Positions 11,406 to 22,459 of a stretch of DNA of 64,000 bases are shown here, piece after piece. The DNA lies in the NCBI RefSeq assembly GCF_018873765.1, contig NC_057920.1, positions 48,534,828 to 48,598,827 on the forward strand, read 5' to 3'. The DNA is from Telopea speciosissima. Lineage: Eukaryota > Streptophyta > Magnoliopsida > Proteales > Proteaceae. The position numbers and the translations under genes were made by a program. Under the pieces are notes generated by a model that saw nothing but the letters and a program-made list of their open reading frames with translations, was not told the origin of the DNA and searched no databases. Each line of letters starts with the position of its first letter. Position 1 is the stretch's first letter.

Positions 11406-12049
11406 GCCAATCTCAAGGTATATTGTTATTGTTTACAGAGCATGCACATGGTGAGTGCTAATGTATCGATTGTACTAGAAGAGTCAGAGAAAAGGCCATA
11501 AGTCCCTCTAAGTAGATGACCAGAGACAGATTAGAGGATTTTTATTTTTTTTGTTTTTGTTTTGACACACTTTTGAGATGTAAATTTGATAGATAGTATT
11601 TAATGTAAAAGTACACTTGTAGTTTTTAGATATGTAATAACAGATACATGTTTTCAATATGGTGGCTGATGCTATTATTTAAAAAAAATAATAATAATAT
11701 TACGTTATTACCGCTGTGATATTCTGATGTCTCTGAGATAATTATAGTTTCTGTTTTTAGAAATTAACAGAAATAGAACACCAGCCATTATCACACAGTA
11801 GCTCATGAGGGCCAGCACCCATATTTTTTACTTGGATTTGAGGGCGCTACATGTACTGCTCATTCTTTGTAGTTTCTTTTGTTTCTTTGAGAAGAGGGTT
11901 GTTAATGTTACCCTGATTTTTTTCTTCTGTTTTTTACTTTTTGGGGTCATACAAGGGTGTCCGTGGTTGTGAAATTTGGGCATTAAAAAAAAGGAAAGAA
12001 AAAAGAGAAGACATACATGCACACCCATAGATGGATGAGAGGGAGAGAG
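11406..12049. other. AT-rich spacer with no recognised gene
   Basis: The first 20-30 bases still match the LINE side and a related duplicated motif at 23250-23412. The rest is AT-rich, with A- and T-runs and an AAT microsatellite-like patch near 11681-11700. I see no conserved protein on either strand. Confidence 0.6.
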
Positions 12050-12241
12050 AAGCTACTAGCCGAATATAGCAAAGCCACACATGGCAAGCTATATTCGGTC
12101 CAGCCTTGTATAGCTTCCTTTTCAGGAGCTTCCTTTGGTGGAAAGCACAAATGCAACAACCTAATCTCCATCAGTATTTTCCTATTATTCATGTACCCTT
12201 GTATAGTAAGACAATAGCTGAGAATCCTTCTCAATCACTCA
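12050..12241 (+). repeat. Truncated 5' LTR of the Copia element
   Basis: This stretch matches 19420-19610 base for base apart from scattered changes (for example the shared GAATATAGCAAAGCCACAC block). The first few bases differ from the TGTATCAACTG start of the 3' LTR. Identity ends abruptly after 'TCTCAATCACTCA', where gag sequence begins. Confidence 0.8.
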
Positions 12242-12991
12242 AGTGGATGGGATGCCGTGCTTTGTAGTCTACTTCTCTCCTCTCTCATAGAGGAGGTATT
12301 CCCACTCATTATTGGGAAAGCCACGAGCAGGGATATCTGGGACACCCTGACCACGGCCTATGCCTCTGCTTCCGCTACACGCATTCTCTTATTACATCTT
12401 ACGCTGCAAGACCTTCTTCACAAACCTGAAGAATCTGTTGCGTCCTTTTTGCAACGTGCTAAGGCAATCGCCGATGATCTTGCCGCTGCCGGAGCGCCGA
12501 TTTCCACCACAGATTTCAACATCCACATATTCCAGTCCTTGCGATCGGATCTTCGAGACATCATTCCCACATTAGCGAGGCGTTTGACCCCTGTCTCTTA
12601 TGATGAATTACTTTCACAGCTCGTGACTCATGAATTTTTGCACCTGTCTTCTTTGAAAAAATTATCACTCATTGATGCCAACAGCAGCCCACCGACTCCC
12701 ACTGCCGATGTTGCAACTCGTGATGGATCATCATCCAATCAGCCCACCCGTGCACAATCTGACCATGGTATTTCTAGGGGAGGGAGAGGTGGGCGTGGTA
12801 GTCGCGGTGGTCGTGACCGTGGCTATCGCTCCAATCAGCAGGGTCGGATGGGGTGCTCTTTTTGCAACTGCAATACTCACACCACAGCCAACTGTTATTC
12901 TAAACCTCAACACCCAGCCACACATCCATCCGCATACCATACTTACTACCCACCACTACCACCATATGCATATCAGTCCCCACAGCCTTAG
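12242..12991 (+). pseudogene. Copia gag, N-terminally truncated
   Basis: The frame is open to a TAG at 12989-12991. It encodes the UBN2-type gag core ('SRDIWDTLTTAYASASATR', 'FLQRAKAIADDLAAAG'), an Arg/Gly-rich stretch, and a CCHC zinc knuckle with spacing C-x2-C-x4-H-x4-C ('CSFCNCNTHTTANC'). Its N-terminus is missing through the deletion joining the 5' LTR to gag. The frame after the TAG leads directly into protease with no shift, so the TAG is a point nonsense in a once-continuous gag-pol frame. Confidence 0.85.
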
Positions 12992-13148
12992 CCGAATAAT
13001 CCCAACCTGTCTCCACTGTCCTACACATCTTACCATTCCATGTCCCCTCCATCTCATGCCACCTGGTACCTAGACACTGGTGCTACCCACCACGTTATAC
13101 CAGACCTGCAGGCCCTATCATCTTATGATGCGTATTCAGGTACCGATC
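12992..13148 (+). pseudogene. Copia protease, first part
   Basis: This continues the gag frame after the stop and shows the aspartic-protease motif 'WYLDTGATHHV' near 13063-13095. It is interrupted at 13148 by the solo LTR. The rest of the domain resumes at 16333 in the matching frame. Confidence 0.85.
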
Positions 13149-16100
13149 TATTATGGCCTGGAAAAAAATAATTAACCCGAACCCTAACCCGAATCCGAAT
13201 ATAGATCCGGAACCCAAAGTCGTGGCATCGTGTGCGTTACGGAGTATTGATTTGATGTTTGAACGGGTAGAAGATGAAAAAGGAATCTCGGTGGTAACCC
13301 GCCGCTTGTCGGCAAAATAACAGATACCTCCCTCATGCGGTTGTGAAATCCACGCGCAGATGTACAACTTGCGATAAGGAAGCCCAACCTCGTATTAAGT
13401 GTTTTTGGTATTATAAATGTATCCGTGTGGGTCCGTTTGCAGAACGTTTTGGCTTTTGGATGTTCCGACACGGAGAAAACAAAAACTGGATTCTCAGGTT
13501 GATGTATTAGTTGATTGCTGTATCAACCAGAGAATCGTACCATCGAGGATTTTGCTCCTAGAGGCACGGGGCCTAGTGTTTTGAGTCGGGGATCTCGTCG
13601 CTGTACCCCGGATACTGGATTGGAATGTTCCCCCAACATTCTGGGACCCATGGGACCCACAAAGTCTAAAAACCTGTGCAGGGGTCAGCTTAAAGTATAA
13701 ACAAATAAAATCCACTACTAAATGACAAACTTTGCAATTAGTATTAAGTCGATTATTTGAGATACTAAGTTATTAAATAACTAAAATCTATCTAAATTTA
13801 AAATTGACACATGTTAGGATAGATTATATAAATAAGTAAAAACCTATCACTAAGAAACAAAATTGGCAATTAGTGCTAAGGTCGGTTAATTGAGCTATGA
13901 AAGTTTAAATAATCAAAATCTAATCTATCTAACCAAACCACTAGCTAAGACATTAATTAACTATATAAATCAAAACTTTATCTACACTTAACAAACCGAC
14001 TCATCTTAAGATTAAACAATAATTTAAAACTTATCTTCTAAAGTTTATCTAAAACTTAAAACCGACTAACCCATATATTAATTATTTAAGTAGATATACA
14101 CGATTTAGTCTCTAAAAGTCTAGTCTTTTCCTATCTAATCTAACCGATTGAAAAGAGAACAAAAGAGAAAAGAAAAGAAGAGAAGGAGAAGAAGGAGAAG
14201 AGGAAGAAAGGGAAAGAAAATGAGAAAGGGAAGCCGAAGCAGGGATTGTTAGAGCAATCAGCCCTACTCCAAGGTAAAGCCCTCTCCCTTAGTAACCAAT
14301 ACCACCCTAATCCCCTTCCATGTTTAACCCTTCTCTGAATTCATAAATTCTTTTATTTCTCTTTCTTGTGTTGGAATCGGTTAAGTCCATTCCTAGCTTT
14401 CCCACTTCAAGATAAATCCTAATCTTGACTATAGATGGTCTAATTAATGTCGAACTCTCGCACCTACTGCGGGTATTCAAGACAAAGAGTCTTGTTTCAG
14501 CCATAAGTGGCTGTGATGCCAAAATTAGAACTGCTTTATCCAAAGACCGAATCATGAAATTATCTTCATGGTTGTACCCACCTTCAAAACCTTGATTTTT
14601 CATACAAATCGATCATAACATGGTCCCGTTCATAATAATGATCTCGCAACAGCATCCATGATCAATTGAATGTGGATTCAGCCTAAAAACCCCATTAGAA
14701 ATTCCATTTTCTGCATTTTTGGGGCTGTTGTGCATCTCTGGTCGATGTCCTAGTCGACTGGGTCATCAACCAGAGAATGCAACTTTAGTTTTTAAAAACT
14801 ACCATCTCAAGTTGGTGTCCCAGTTGACTGGTTCCTCAACCAAAGAATAATTATTTCAATTTTTAGAACACTGCCATCTCAGGTCGATGTCCCAATTGAC
14901 TGCCTCATCAACCTGAGATGTTGTTTCACTTGTGAACACACCCTGGACCCTGTCCAACTTTACCACGGGGTAACCCTAGGACTCCACATGACCTTAGGCA
15001 CTTGCTAACACATGTGTATTGGTTTAATAATCATAGGACATAGCTTCTCGGTCTTCGAACGTATCGACAACCAACTTGAGAACCAATCTAGCTACGGGAA
15101 CGAAAGTGATCAAGGTGAGTGGGAATATGCAATACATGTAGGTGTAATATAATTGTTGTGCTATCATATGATAATTGATTACGTTAATTTCTCATTCTTA
15201 TTTCTTATTATTGTTATGAGAATTAAATGGAAGTTGTTGAGGTATGCTATTATTGTTAGCATGCTTGCATATGATTGTTAGAATAGATGCCATAGTCGGC
15301 TTGAAAATGAAAGGTATGGGATGCGGGAGCACCGTACACTTCATACTATGTTCATATAAATGGCATTTGGTTAGGGATCAACATCCGCTGTACTACGAAC
15401 CCTTGCCAATAGGGGTTAAGGTGTTGGATACCATAATTGTGTGAGGTCAATGTCCTGAAAGGGCATTGGTCGTTTAATAGACTCATCGAGTCATTAGGAT
15501 AGGTGGGGTCGGTTGTTCCATCAGTCAATAGGACTGATGGTAGCACAGTGGTAACATAGAGGGCTGGTCGGACTGACCTTGGGAAGGGATGCTGGGGCCG
15601 ACTAGTTTTCTTTGACAATTCAATAGATGTATCACGGATGGGGTTAGAAGCCCGTACCAGGGATACATGTATTAGGGATTGTAGTAGTACCTTCTTACCT
15701 GGACTTAGTTTTGTTGTTAGGTGGATTTAATAATAAAACTGAACCTCATGCATATAGGATCATGTTTGTGTTGCATTTGCATGCATGGTTTATTTTTCAT
15801 TCACGGGGCTCGGTGGAGCTCACCCTCGTGGAATATTTTCTTTTAGGTTATCTTGCAGGTGGATATGATAGTAGTAGGAAGCATTACTTCGAGACGAAGG
15901 CTGATGACTACTATGATCATGCTGGTGCTGACCCTGAGGGTTGTGACCCCAATCAAGCAGACGATTAGGGTGTCCTTAGAGAACAAGGACTGATGACGTG
16001 GTATTATCTTTATGTTCTATTTTGCTAATTACCACCCTTTTTGGTGAAAAAGTTTCTACTGTTTATATTTTAGAATAGTTGTGTGTTGGCTCGATGGTCG

Positions 16101-16327
16101 TGAACTTGGGAACATCGAGCTATTGGAACTTTCAATGTAATCAATATGTATAACACTTATAGCACTTTACTTTCCCTACACTCTGATCAATGTAACACGT
16201 GTTATCTTGAAATTGTGTTGTGCTTGTGACGTGTATTTACTGCATCTGGATCCTGGTGGTCTCCGAATACGTCGGATATTCGGGTCAGCCATCGAATCCT
16301 CCCAGGGGGTGGTTTCGGGGTGTGACA
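13149..16327 (+). mobile_element. Gypsy (chromovirus-type) solo LTR inserted in the Copia protease
   Basis: The insert ends in GGGGTGTGACA, as do the sibling LTRs, and at 3179 bp it has the family length. The flanks are CGATC (13144-13148) and TGATC (16328-16332), a 5-bp duplication with one C/T difference. The left end reads TATTATGG where TG is expected, so the terminal dinucleotide has probably mutated (TG to TA). It has a purine-rich leader at about 14155-14250 and the 'GGTGGAGCTCACCC' block at about 15813. There is no retroelement coding sequence. Its U3 diverges strongly from that of the other copies, so it is a separate subfamily. Confidence 0.8.
13494..14925 (+). promoter_or_regulatory. 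Four dispersed fold-back motifs in the solo LTR
   Basis: Motifs of the form CTCTGGTCGATG ... CATCAACCAGAG occur near 13494-13545, 14742-14780, 14810-14855 and 14878-14922. Each has 7-12 base arms and an internal loop containing a 'TTGACTG' or 'TCGACTG' core. They are about 40 bases long and three of them are spaced about 70 bases apart. In the sibling family the equivalent is CTCTGGGTGATGCACTGG. Confidence 0.6.
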
Positions 16328-16332
16328 TGATC

Positions 16333-19300
16333 AACTCCATGTTGGGAATGGTAAGGGTCTCTCGATCACTCATACTAGACATTCTTCATTTCCTTCTGCT
16401 TCTGGTTCCTTTCGTCTTTCTAATGTACTTTGTGTGCCTGATATACAAAAATCTCTAGTTTCTGTTCAACATTTTGCTCGTGATAATGACGTATTTTTTG
16501 AGTTTCACCCGTCTTATTTTTTTGTGAAGGATCAGAAAACCAAGCGCACTCTACTTTTCGATCCGAGTAATAATGGACTTTATGTGTTTCTAGTAGCACA
16601 TTCAACACCGATTGCCAATATTGCTGAGTGCACTTCTTCTGATGGGTGGCATCGTCACCTTGGCCATCCCCATGCCCAAATATTTAAAAACATTATTCAT
16701 AGACACAATTTACCTGTTTCTAGTTCCTCTTTGACCCCTCTTTGTACAGCCTGCCAAATTGGAAAATCGAGTAGGCAAACTTTGCATCCTTCAGTATTTT
16801 GCAGTTCATTTCCTTTAGATGTAACATTTTTGGACATTTGGGGACCCTCGCATTTTACTTCTGTTAATGGTTTTCGATATTTCATTATATTTGTTGATGA
16901 CCATACCCGTTTTATTTGGTATTACCCATTAGTTCGTCGCTCAGAGGCCTATGATGTGTTTAAGAGATTTCAGGCGCTTGTAGAGCGTCTGTTTTCCAGA
17001 AAAATAAAGGCCGTCCAATCGGATTGGGGTGGGGAGTTTCGTTCCCTTTCCAAGCTCTTTGCCACCTTAGGCATTCAACATCATGTTGCTTGTCCCCACA
17101 CCCATGAACAACAAGGCACTGTCGAAAGACGTCATCGCCACATTGTTGAAACAGGGTTGACTTTGCTTGCCCAAGGAATGGTGCCTCACCACTATTGACT
17201 CTTTGCGTTTGAGACGACGGTTTACCTTATCAATCGAATGTCATCTCGTGCTACTGGAAGTAAATCTCCCTTTGAGCTTCTTTATAATCGGTCCCCTGAT
17301 TATACTTTTTTACGTGTCTTTGGTTGTTTATGCTTTCCAAATCTAAGACCTTATAACTCTTATAAGATGGATTTTCGCTCCACTCCTTGTGTGTTCTTGG
17401 GGTACATCCCATCTCACTCCGGGTACCGTTGCATGGATATTGTTACTCATAAAATATACATTGCACGGCATGTGCTCTTCAATGAAACAGTGTTTCCCTT
17501 TTCTTCTTCCCAACCATCCCTCCTTGGCCCCATTCCCTCGATTGTACCCTCTCCTCCATGGGCGTTAGTACCCATTACGCATCACATGGCAGGACCCACA
17601 CCTTTACCACCACAAACACAGCCTAATCCACCGGTGAACCTCACACCTTCCCCATCGCCAAACCCTACGCCCACACAGCTGATCAGCCCTATTCAAACCC
17701 CACCAACCAGCCCACCACAACCCATTGTGGCTCCTTACGCCGGCCCAAAAACCAGAACCCTATTAGATCTTTACGCTGCAACCCAACCCATACCATACCC
17801 GCAGCCCCTGCCTACAACCTCAAGCTCGCAGGCTCATTCTACCACTACCCGGCCCGATGATGCTGAACCAACCTGTTACAACCAGGCAAAACGCAGCCCT
17901 GCCTGGCGGGCTGCTATGGCAGATGAGTTTAATGCAGTACTTCGTAACGGCACTTGGTCTCTTGTTCCTCCCAACCTCAAATTTAATGTTGTTGGTTGTA
18001 AGTGGGTGTACAGGATCAAAAGGAAAGCTAATGGGTCAATCGAATACTACAAGACCCGCCTTGTTGCCAAGGGCTTTCATCAACAGCAAGGAATAGACTT
18101 TAATGAAACATTTAGCCCAGTGGTCAAGCCCACAACTATCAGGACGGTTCTTTCCTTAGCTGTGACTAATGGGTGGCCTATACGCCAGCTGGATGTTAGC
18201 AATGCTTTTCTGCATGGCAATTTATCTGAAGGGGTGCACATGGTTCAGCCACCAGGGTTTGAGGACCCTACTCGCCCTGATTATGTATGACGTTTACATC
18301 ATTCTCTATATGGGCTCAAGCAAGCACCCCAGGCCTGGTTCCATCGCCTGTCACAGTTTCTTCTCCAAATGGGTTTCTGGGCCTCACAAACAGATCCGTC
18401 CCTGTTTATTTATCTTGATCAAGGGACTCCGACCTATGTTTTGGTCTATGTGGATGACATTTTGGTCACGAGCAGCCATCTTACACATATATCAACTCTT
18501 CTTGAGCAACTGTCCAGGGAATTTTCTATTAAGGATCTTGGCCCGTTACACTATTTCTTGGGCATTGAGGCCATACCTCATCCACAGGGCCTTCTTCTCT
18601 CTCAACAGAGGTACATATTAGATCTTTTACAGAAGACTGGCATGACAGATTGCAAGCTGGTCCTAACACCAGTTCCGGTCTCATGTAAGCCTTCAAAGTC
18701 AGGGGGTGCACAATTTATTGATGTCACATTGTATCGCTCCACTGTGGGGGCTCTTCAGTATGTAACACTCACACGCCCTGATGTAGCATATGCAGTTAAT
18801 CAGGCCTGTCAACACATGCACGCCCCAACCGATGAGCACTGGTCCCTGGTCAAGCGTATCCTACGCTACCTAAAGAGCACAAAATCTCATGGTCTTCTCG
18901 TTGACAAGAGGTCCAGCTCACACATCCAGGCCTACTCCGATGCTGACTGGGCTGGTGACAGCATTGATCGTCGATCCACAGGTAGTTTCGCCATTTTTCT
19001 CGGTACCAACTTACTATCTTGGTCCTCTCGTGAAGAAGATACAAAGTGGCTTTCTCTTCCACGAGAGGCCGAATATAAAGCAAAGGGTCGACGCCCACGA
19101 ACCGAATTGACATGGCTAGTGGCCCTGTTCAAAGAACTTGGAGTTACAGTGCCGCACCCTCCAACCCTTTGGTGTGACAATATTGGCACCACGTACCTAT
19201 CAGCAAATCCAGTGTTTCATGCCCGGACGAAACACATTGAGATCGACTATCACTTCTCCGCGAAAAGGTTGCTCGACGAGAAATTTCAGTTCAGATCATT

Positions 19301-19340
19301 TCCACGGCAGACCAATTAGCGGACATTTTTATTAAAGGAC
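16333..19340 (+). pseudogene. Copia pol: protease end, integrase, reverse transcriptase, RNase H
   Basis: From the insertion point the frame gives the end of protease and a GAG_pre-integrase segment ('WHRHLGHPHAQ'). The integrase core has Asp in 'IFVDDHTRF', Asp in 'VQSDWGGEF' and Glu in 'GTVERRHRH'. Reverse transcriptase has 'GCKWVYRIKRKANGS', 'LDVSNAFLHGNL' and the catalytic 'YVDDIL'. RNase H has 'SDADWAGD' and 'LWCDNIGTTYLSANPVFHARTKHIE'. Breaks are a TGA at 17196-17198 (probably Trp to stop), a TGA at 18288-18290 just before 'RLHHSLYGLKQAP', and a frameshift near 19290, after which 'STADQLADIFIKGL' reads in another frame. The expected SAEAEY motif is altered to 'PREAEY'. The pol is inactive. 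Confidence 0.92.
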
Positions 19341-19413
19341 TGTCCTCCAACCGGTTCTAGTTCCTTAGTGACAAGCTTAAGATCCGACCCATCGCATCAT
19401 CAGCTTGAGGGGG

Positions 19414-19680
19414 TGTATCAACTGAATATAGCAAAGCCACACATGGCAAGCTATATTCGGTCCAGCCTTGTATATCTTCCTTTTCAGGAGCTTCCTTTGG
19501 TGGAGAGCACAAATGCAGCAACCTAATCTCTAGCAGTATTTTCCTATTATTTCATGTACCCTTGTATGGTAAGACAATAGCTGAGAATCCTTCTCAATCA
19601 CTCATGTGTATATACTACTGTAAATCACTTGTAAAATCTTGGTGAATATCAACACAATATACAATTATTCTCTCAGTCCA
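19414..19680 (+). repeat. 3' LTR of the Copia element
   Basis: It starts TGTATCAACTG right after the polypurine tract (TTGAGGGGG at 19404-19412). The first 200 bases match 12050-12241. The end is set at a CA in 'CTCTCAGTCCA' (19680). It is uncertain, because the 5' LTR is too short to confirm it and no target duplication could be seen. Confidence 0.7.
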
Positions 19681-19857
19681 ATAGAAGCAAATTACTTTTC
19701 CCATTTCAAACTCAGAATGAAGATCTTCTTTACTGAAAGGACAAAAAAAAGAATGAAGGAGATCTTCAGTCTATGAACCATTTCTATTAAAAAACACCTT
19801 TTCTAACTACATTGAAGTATATTTTCGTTGTACAAAATTATTCAATAAAAAAATTCA
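19681..19857. other. Spacer between the Copia 3' LTR and the host gene
   Basis: AT-rich sequence that probably includes the 3' UTR of the minus-strand gene. AATAA-like polyadenylation signals on the minus strand lie near 19830-19852. Confidence 0.5.
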
Positions 19858-21395
19858 TTACATCATCTTCAAGTTTGAAAATGGGAGAGAAAGCCAGGCA
19901 AATTCAGGATAGATAACCTGTCCCCCCTTCAGAAAGTTCTTGCAAATCTTTAACCAAAACTTCCTATCTGGTTCGGCCAGCTCCAATCTCGATTTCACAC
20001 GCTCAGCAAATTCTTTCTGTAAGTTTATAAGTAAAATCAAATAACCAAGTAAGTTTCTTCTTTGAAAGGGAATGAATCATTTTAATGAAGTAGCATATAA
20101 TCAAACAAGTGATTATTTACCTTTATGGAGTAGTTGTTAGCAAGACGATCAATTATATTACATAAGATATCTTTGGTGTATTCAGGGTGGCCTTGAATCC
20201 CTAATATGTGGTGATCAAGAACAAACATCTCCACTCCTGTCTGGTCAGAGAAGGCAATCACTTTAGCACCCATAGGGACCTCCCTCACCTGTTCCATATA
20301 TTGAGTTAAATCTTATTAGTGCCTATAAAACGTCCAGATTCATTTCTCACTCTCTATCTATCCATATCTAATGAAGTAATAAAACACCAAAAAATACAGT
20401 GTCAATGAATTATTTATTGACTATATACAAATGTATGAGAATTACTAATATACCAAGTATGACCCAATGGTTGCTGGGTTTGTCAACTATATATTGATGA
20501 CTTGACCCTTGACCCTTGACCCAATCAGTAGTCAGCAAGAGTAAGGTCAAGAATTAAGATATATGAAGTATGAACCCTTCCTTGTAATGGATATCAACTG
20601 CAGTGCTGCTGTATTCATCGTGCGGTGTAGCAGGTGTCATGTATGCATAGTGGGCCTCACATGGCACACATGGCACCTGCAGCGTCGCACGATGAGTACA
20701 ACAGCGGATAAAAATCCGTAGATGGGTCGGGCAAAAATAAATGTGTGAGAGAGAGAGAGAGACCTGAAGATGATCAATGCTATTTACCTCATCCTGATGA
20801 CACTCAATAATGGTGAGAGTGGATGGAATCTCTTGTAAGCCATCAAAGATGCTACAAGGGGGTAAGCCCCTCACCATGTTGACTTTCCTCAACCCAAGGT
20901 CCCATCCACCACAAGCTCTCTCAACCTTACCACCCAATGCTCGGCACAAAACCTAAAAGCAATGAAAGCAATGAAAACAATCAGAACACACCAATATATT
21001 AATGCCACTCAAAGTAGATATGAACTCTAAGAAAGATCAAGAAGAAGAAGATCACTAAAACTTATTATAAAGAATACCTGATGGCCAAAGCATATTCCTA
21101 GCACCTTCTTCCCCATGGAGTCCAGTTTTCGAAGCAGAGAGGAAAGCTTCAGTACCCATGGGTCATTTCCATAAGCATCATAAAGACTACCACTGATTAT
21201 AAAACCATGGTACTTATGAAGGTCATCAAAGTCAGGGAACACTCCATCAACAATACTGAACATCTCCCATGTTTCCCCTTCATCTGCAAATGCATTAAGA
21301 AACACATTAAAGTACCCACCATACACTTTCTTCACATAATCGGAGTCTCTTGCAGCCATCAGCAAAGCATATCTCTTCTCCCCAACAGCTTCCAT
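19858..21395 (-). CDS. Gamma-glutamyl peptidase family class-I glutamine amidotransferase (four exons)
   Basis: Plant GGP proteins cleave gamma-glutamyl bonds in glutathione conjugates, for example in glucosinolate or camalexin formation in Arabidopsis; the substrate here is unknown. Exons on the minus strand are 21395-21078, 20952-20788, 20288-20121 and 20016-19858. All have GT/AG borders and phase 0, giving 269 residues. The GATase-1 fold shows the nucleophile elbow 'GICFGHQ' (Cys102) and 'GIQGHPEY' (His195, Glu197), so the Cys-His-Glu triad is complete. Other family blocks are 'KRYALLMAARDSDYVKKVYGGY', split here as 'KRYALL' and 'YVKKVYGGY', plus 'HGFIISGS', 'CHQDEV' and 'CKNFLKG'. The C-terminus runs about 20 residues past the usual 'NFLKGR' end. 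The start is the first ATG, next to the family's N-terminus. Length and triad match GGP1/GGP3, which have about 250 residues. No stop or frameshift was found. Confidence 0.93.
20588..20718. repeat. Fold-back (MITE-like) element in intron 2 of the peptidase gene
   Basis: Two inverted arms of about 50 bases, with small gaps, face each other across a short centre. The left arm (about 20588-20645) contains TTCATCGTGCG and GCAGGTGTCATGT. The right arm (about 20660-20718) contains their complements CGCACGATGAG and ACATGGCACCTGC. The element lies wholly in the intron and has no coding capacity. The arms resemble a Mutator-like or other miniature inverted-repeat element. Target duplications are not clear. 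Confidence 0.65.
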
Positions 21396-21526
21396 CTTTA
21401 TGAAATAGAAAAGAAAAGAAACAGAGATAGACAGGAAAGGATTTCTCTAGTCGCCTCTGAAAGCTACAGACTTTTGTAGTAGAGAATTGAGAAATGTTTT
21501 TGCAGTGAAGGAGGGGTCGAGTTGGT

Positions 21527-21533
21527 ACTTATA
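21527..21533 (-). promoter_or_regulatory. TATA box of the peptidase gene
   Basis: TATAAGT on the minus strand lies 132 bases before the ATG. A start site about 30 bases downstream would give a 5' UTR of roughly 100 nt that is pyrimidine- and A-rich, which is reasonable for a plant gene. This is inferred from position only. Confidence 0.5.
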
Positions 21534-21573
21534 GAGGTGTGGATGAGAATGGTGTAAATCCCAATGACAACAC

Positions 21574-21597
21574 GCGCTTCACGCTTCACGCTTCACA
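21574..21597. repeat. Short tandem CGCTTCA repeat next to the peptidase promoter
   Basis: CGCTTCA is repeated three times in a row at about 21575-21596, some 45 bases upstream of the TATA box. A regulatory role is possible but not shown. Confidence 0.6.
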
Positions 21598-21599
21598 TG

Positions 21600-21959
21600 C
21601 AGGTTTTTGTTTTAACATTTTAGTTCTTTCTTCAGAGTTGAGTTTCACGGGACTTAATTCGGTAGAAAAGGTCGCATCGTGTGCTCTGTTTTTTTTTTTT
21701 TTTTTCTAATATAAATTTGTTCCATCTTAGTTAGTGTCATTTTTTCCCATAATCAATTTGACAAAACATAATTCTCGGTTCAAGTACCTCTCTTCGGTCA
21801 TTCAGTTCCCCAATTTTCAAATGAGAAAAATGTCTTCACTAAAACAATTGACAATAATATCATCCCTACTGGGACCCACTTAGATCCCATCACAAATATT
21901 TGTTAGGCAAAAAATCCATATGATGAAACAAAAAATAAAAAAAAGTCTTTGGAGCACAC
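21600..21959. other. Upstream flank of the peptidase gene
   Basis: Contains a run of about 20 T at 21690-21707 and AT-rich sequence. No gene is seen. It separates the host promoter from the Copia LTR that begins near 21960. Confidence 0.5.
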
Positions 21960-22413
21960 ATAGTTCTAGAGCGGAATGCATTTATTGAGAGGTGTAAATA
22001 AATCATCATCCGTTAAGGTGTTTCCTGAACAGATATAGGAATGTACTAGAAGAGGATCTCATATAAGTTTGGTTATTAGCTTCACGAATTCGAACGATCT
22101 GCTTTGCGATCTTCAAATATCTTGTTTGGCTTCTACACTGAGAACTCCATACCACCAAACCCTGGGAAGAGATGGAATCCCAAAAAGAACACAAAACACT
22201 AGGAAGGAGAATTTGGTTTCTCATATATTTGGTCTTAGGGTTAGAGTCTTTCTATTTATAGTCAAAAACCCTGAGGCCCTCCCCCTTTTAGACTTACACA
22301 ATCGTACAAGAGGGGGGGGGGGGGAGAGTCAGCCTTTCTATGATCGTGGTTTGGTCCGGCCTGCTCCTGTGGGCGGCTTGGACCGGGCCTGAGACTCATG
22401 TCCGATTAACATC
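21960..22413 (-). mobile_element. Copia LTR remnant
   Basis: On the minus strand it starts TGTTAATCGGACATG at about 22413, directly after a polypurine tract (GGGGAGTGGGAGA). A TATAAATAG box lies at about 22256-22248. It ends in a 'TTCCGCT' region (near 21975) such as closes other Copia LTRs here. The lower-coordinate limit is approximate. A G/C homopolymer run lies at 22311-22324. Upstream minus-strand sequence (22856-22925) may be the last internal part of the same element. Confidence 0.6.
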
Positions 22414-22459
22414 TCCCACTCCCCTATTGAATTAGAATAGAATGATATAGACAAATTAT

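Larger units (their letters stand above)
12050..19680 (+). mobile_element. Copia retrotransposon (Ale/Ivana-like), damaged, with a nested solo LTR
   Basis: The order is a truncated 5' LTR, gag, protease, integrase, reverse transcriptase-RNase H and a 3' LTR, all on the plus strand. The 5' LTR matches the 3' LTR (19414 on) only to about 12241. Then it drops into mid-gag, so a deletion removed the end of the LTR, the primer site and the gag start. The protease is split by a Gypsy solo LTR at 13149-16327. Several stops and a late frameshift make it non-autonomous. The gag (UBN2/Retrotran_gag_2 type) and pol motifs support a Copia lineage near Ale or Ivana; I cannot decide between them without a tree. 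Confidence 0.85.

Noticed and set aside
13170..13205. Telomere-like AACCCGAACCCTAACCC words.
   Set aside because: Only a few irregular units inside an LTR; no array of the plant telomere repeat.
20554..20949. 131-codon ORF covering exon 2 and part of intron 2 of the peptidase gene.
   Set aside because: Only the first 55 codons (20952-20788) belong to the gene; the remainder is intron and fold-back element.
19858..21395. GMP synthase or carbamoyl-phosphate synthase glutaminase domain as the identity of the host gene.
   Set aside because: It is a stand-alone domain of 269 residues with GGP-type blocks (YVKKVYGGY, CHQDEV, CKNFLKG) and no synthetase domain.
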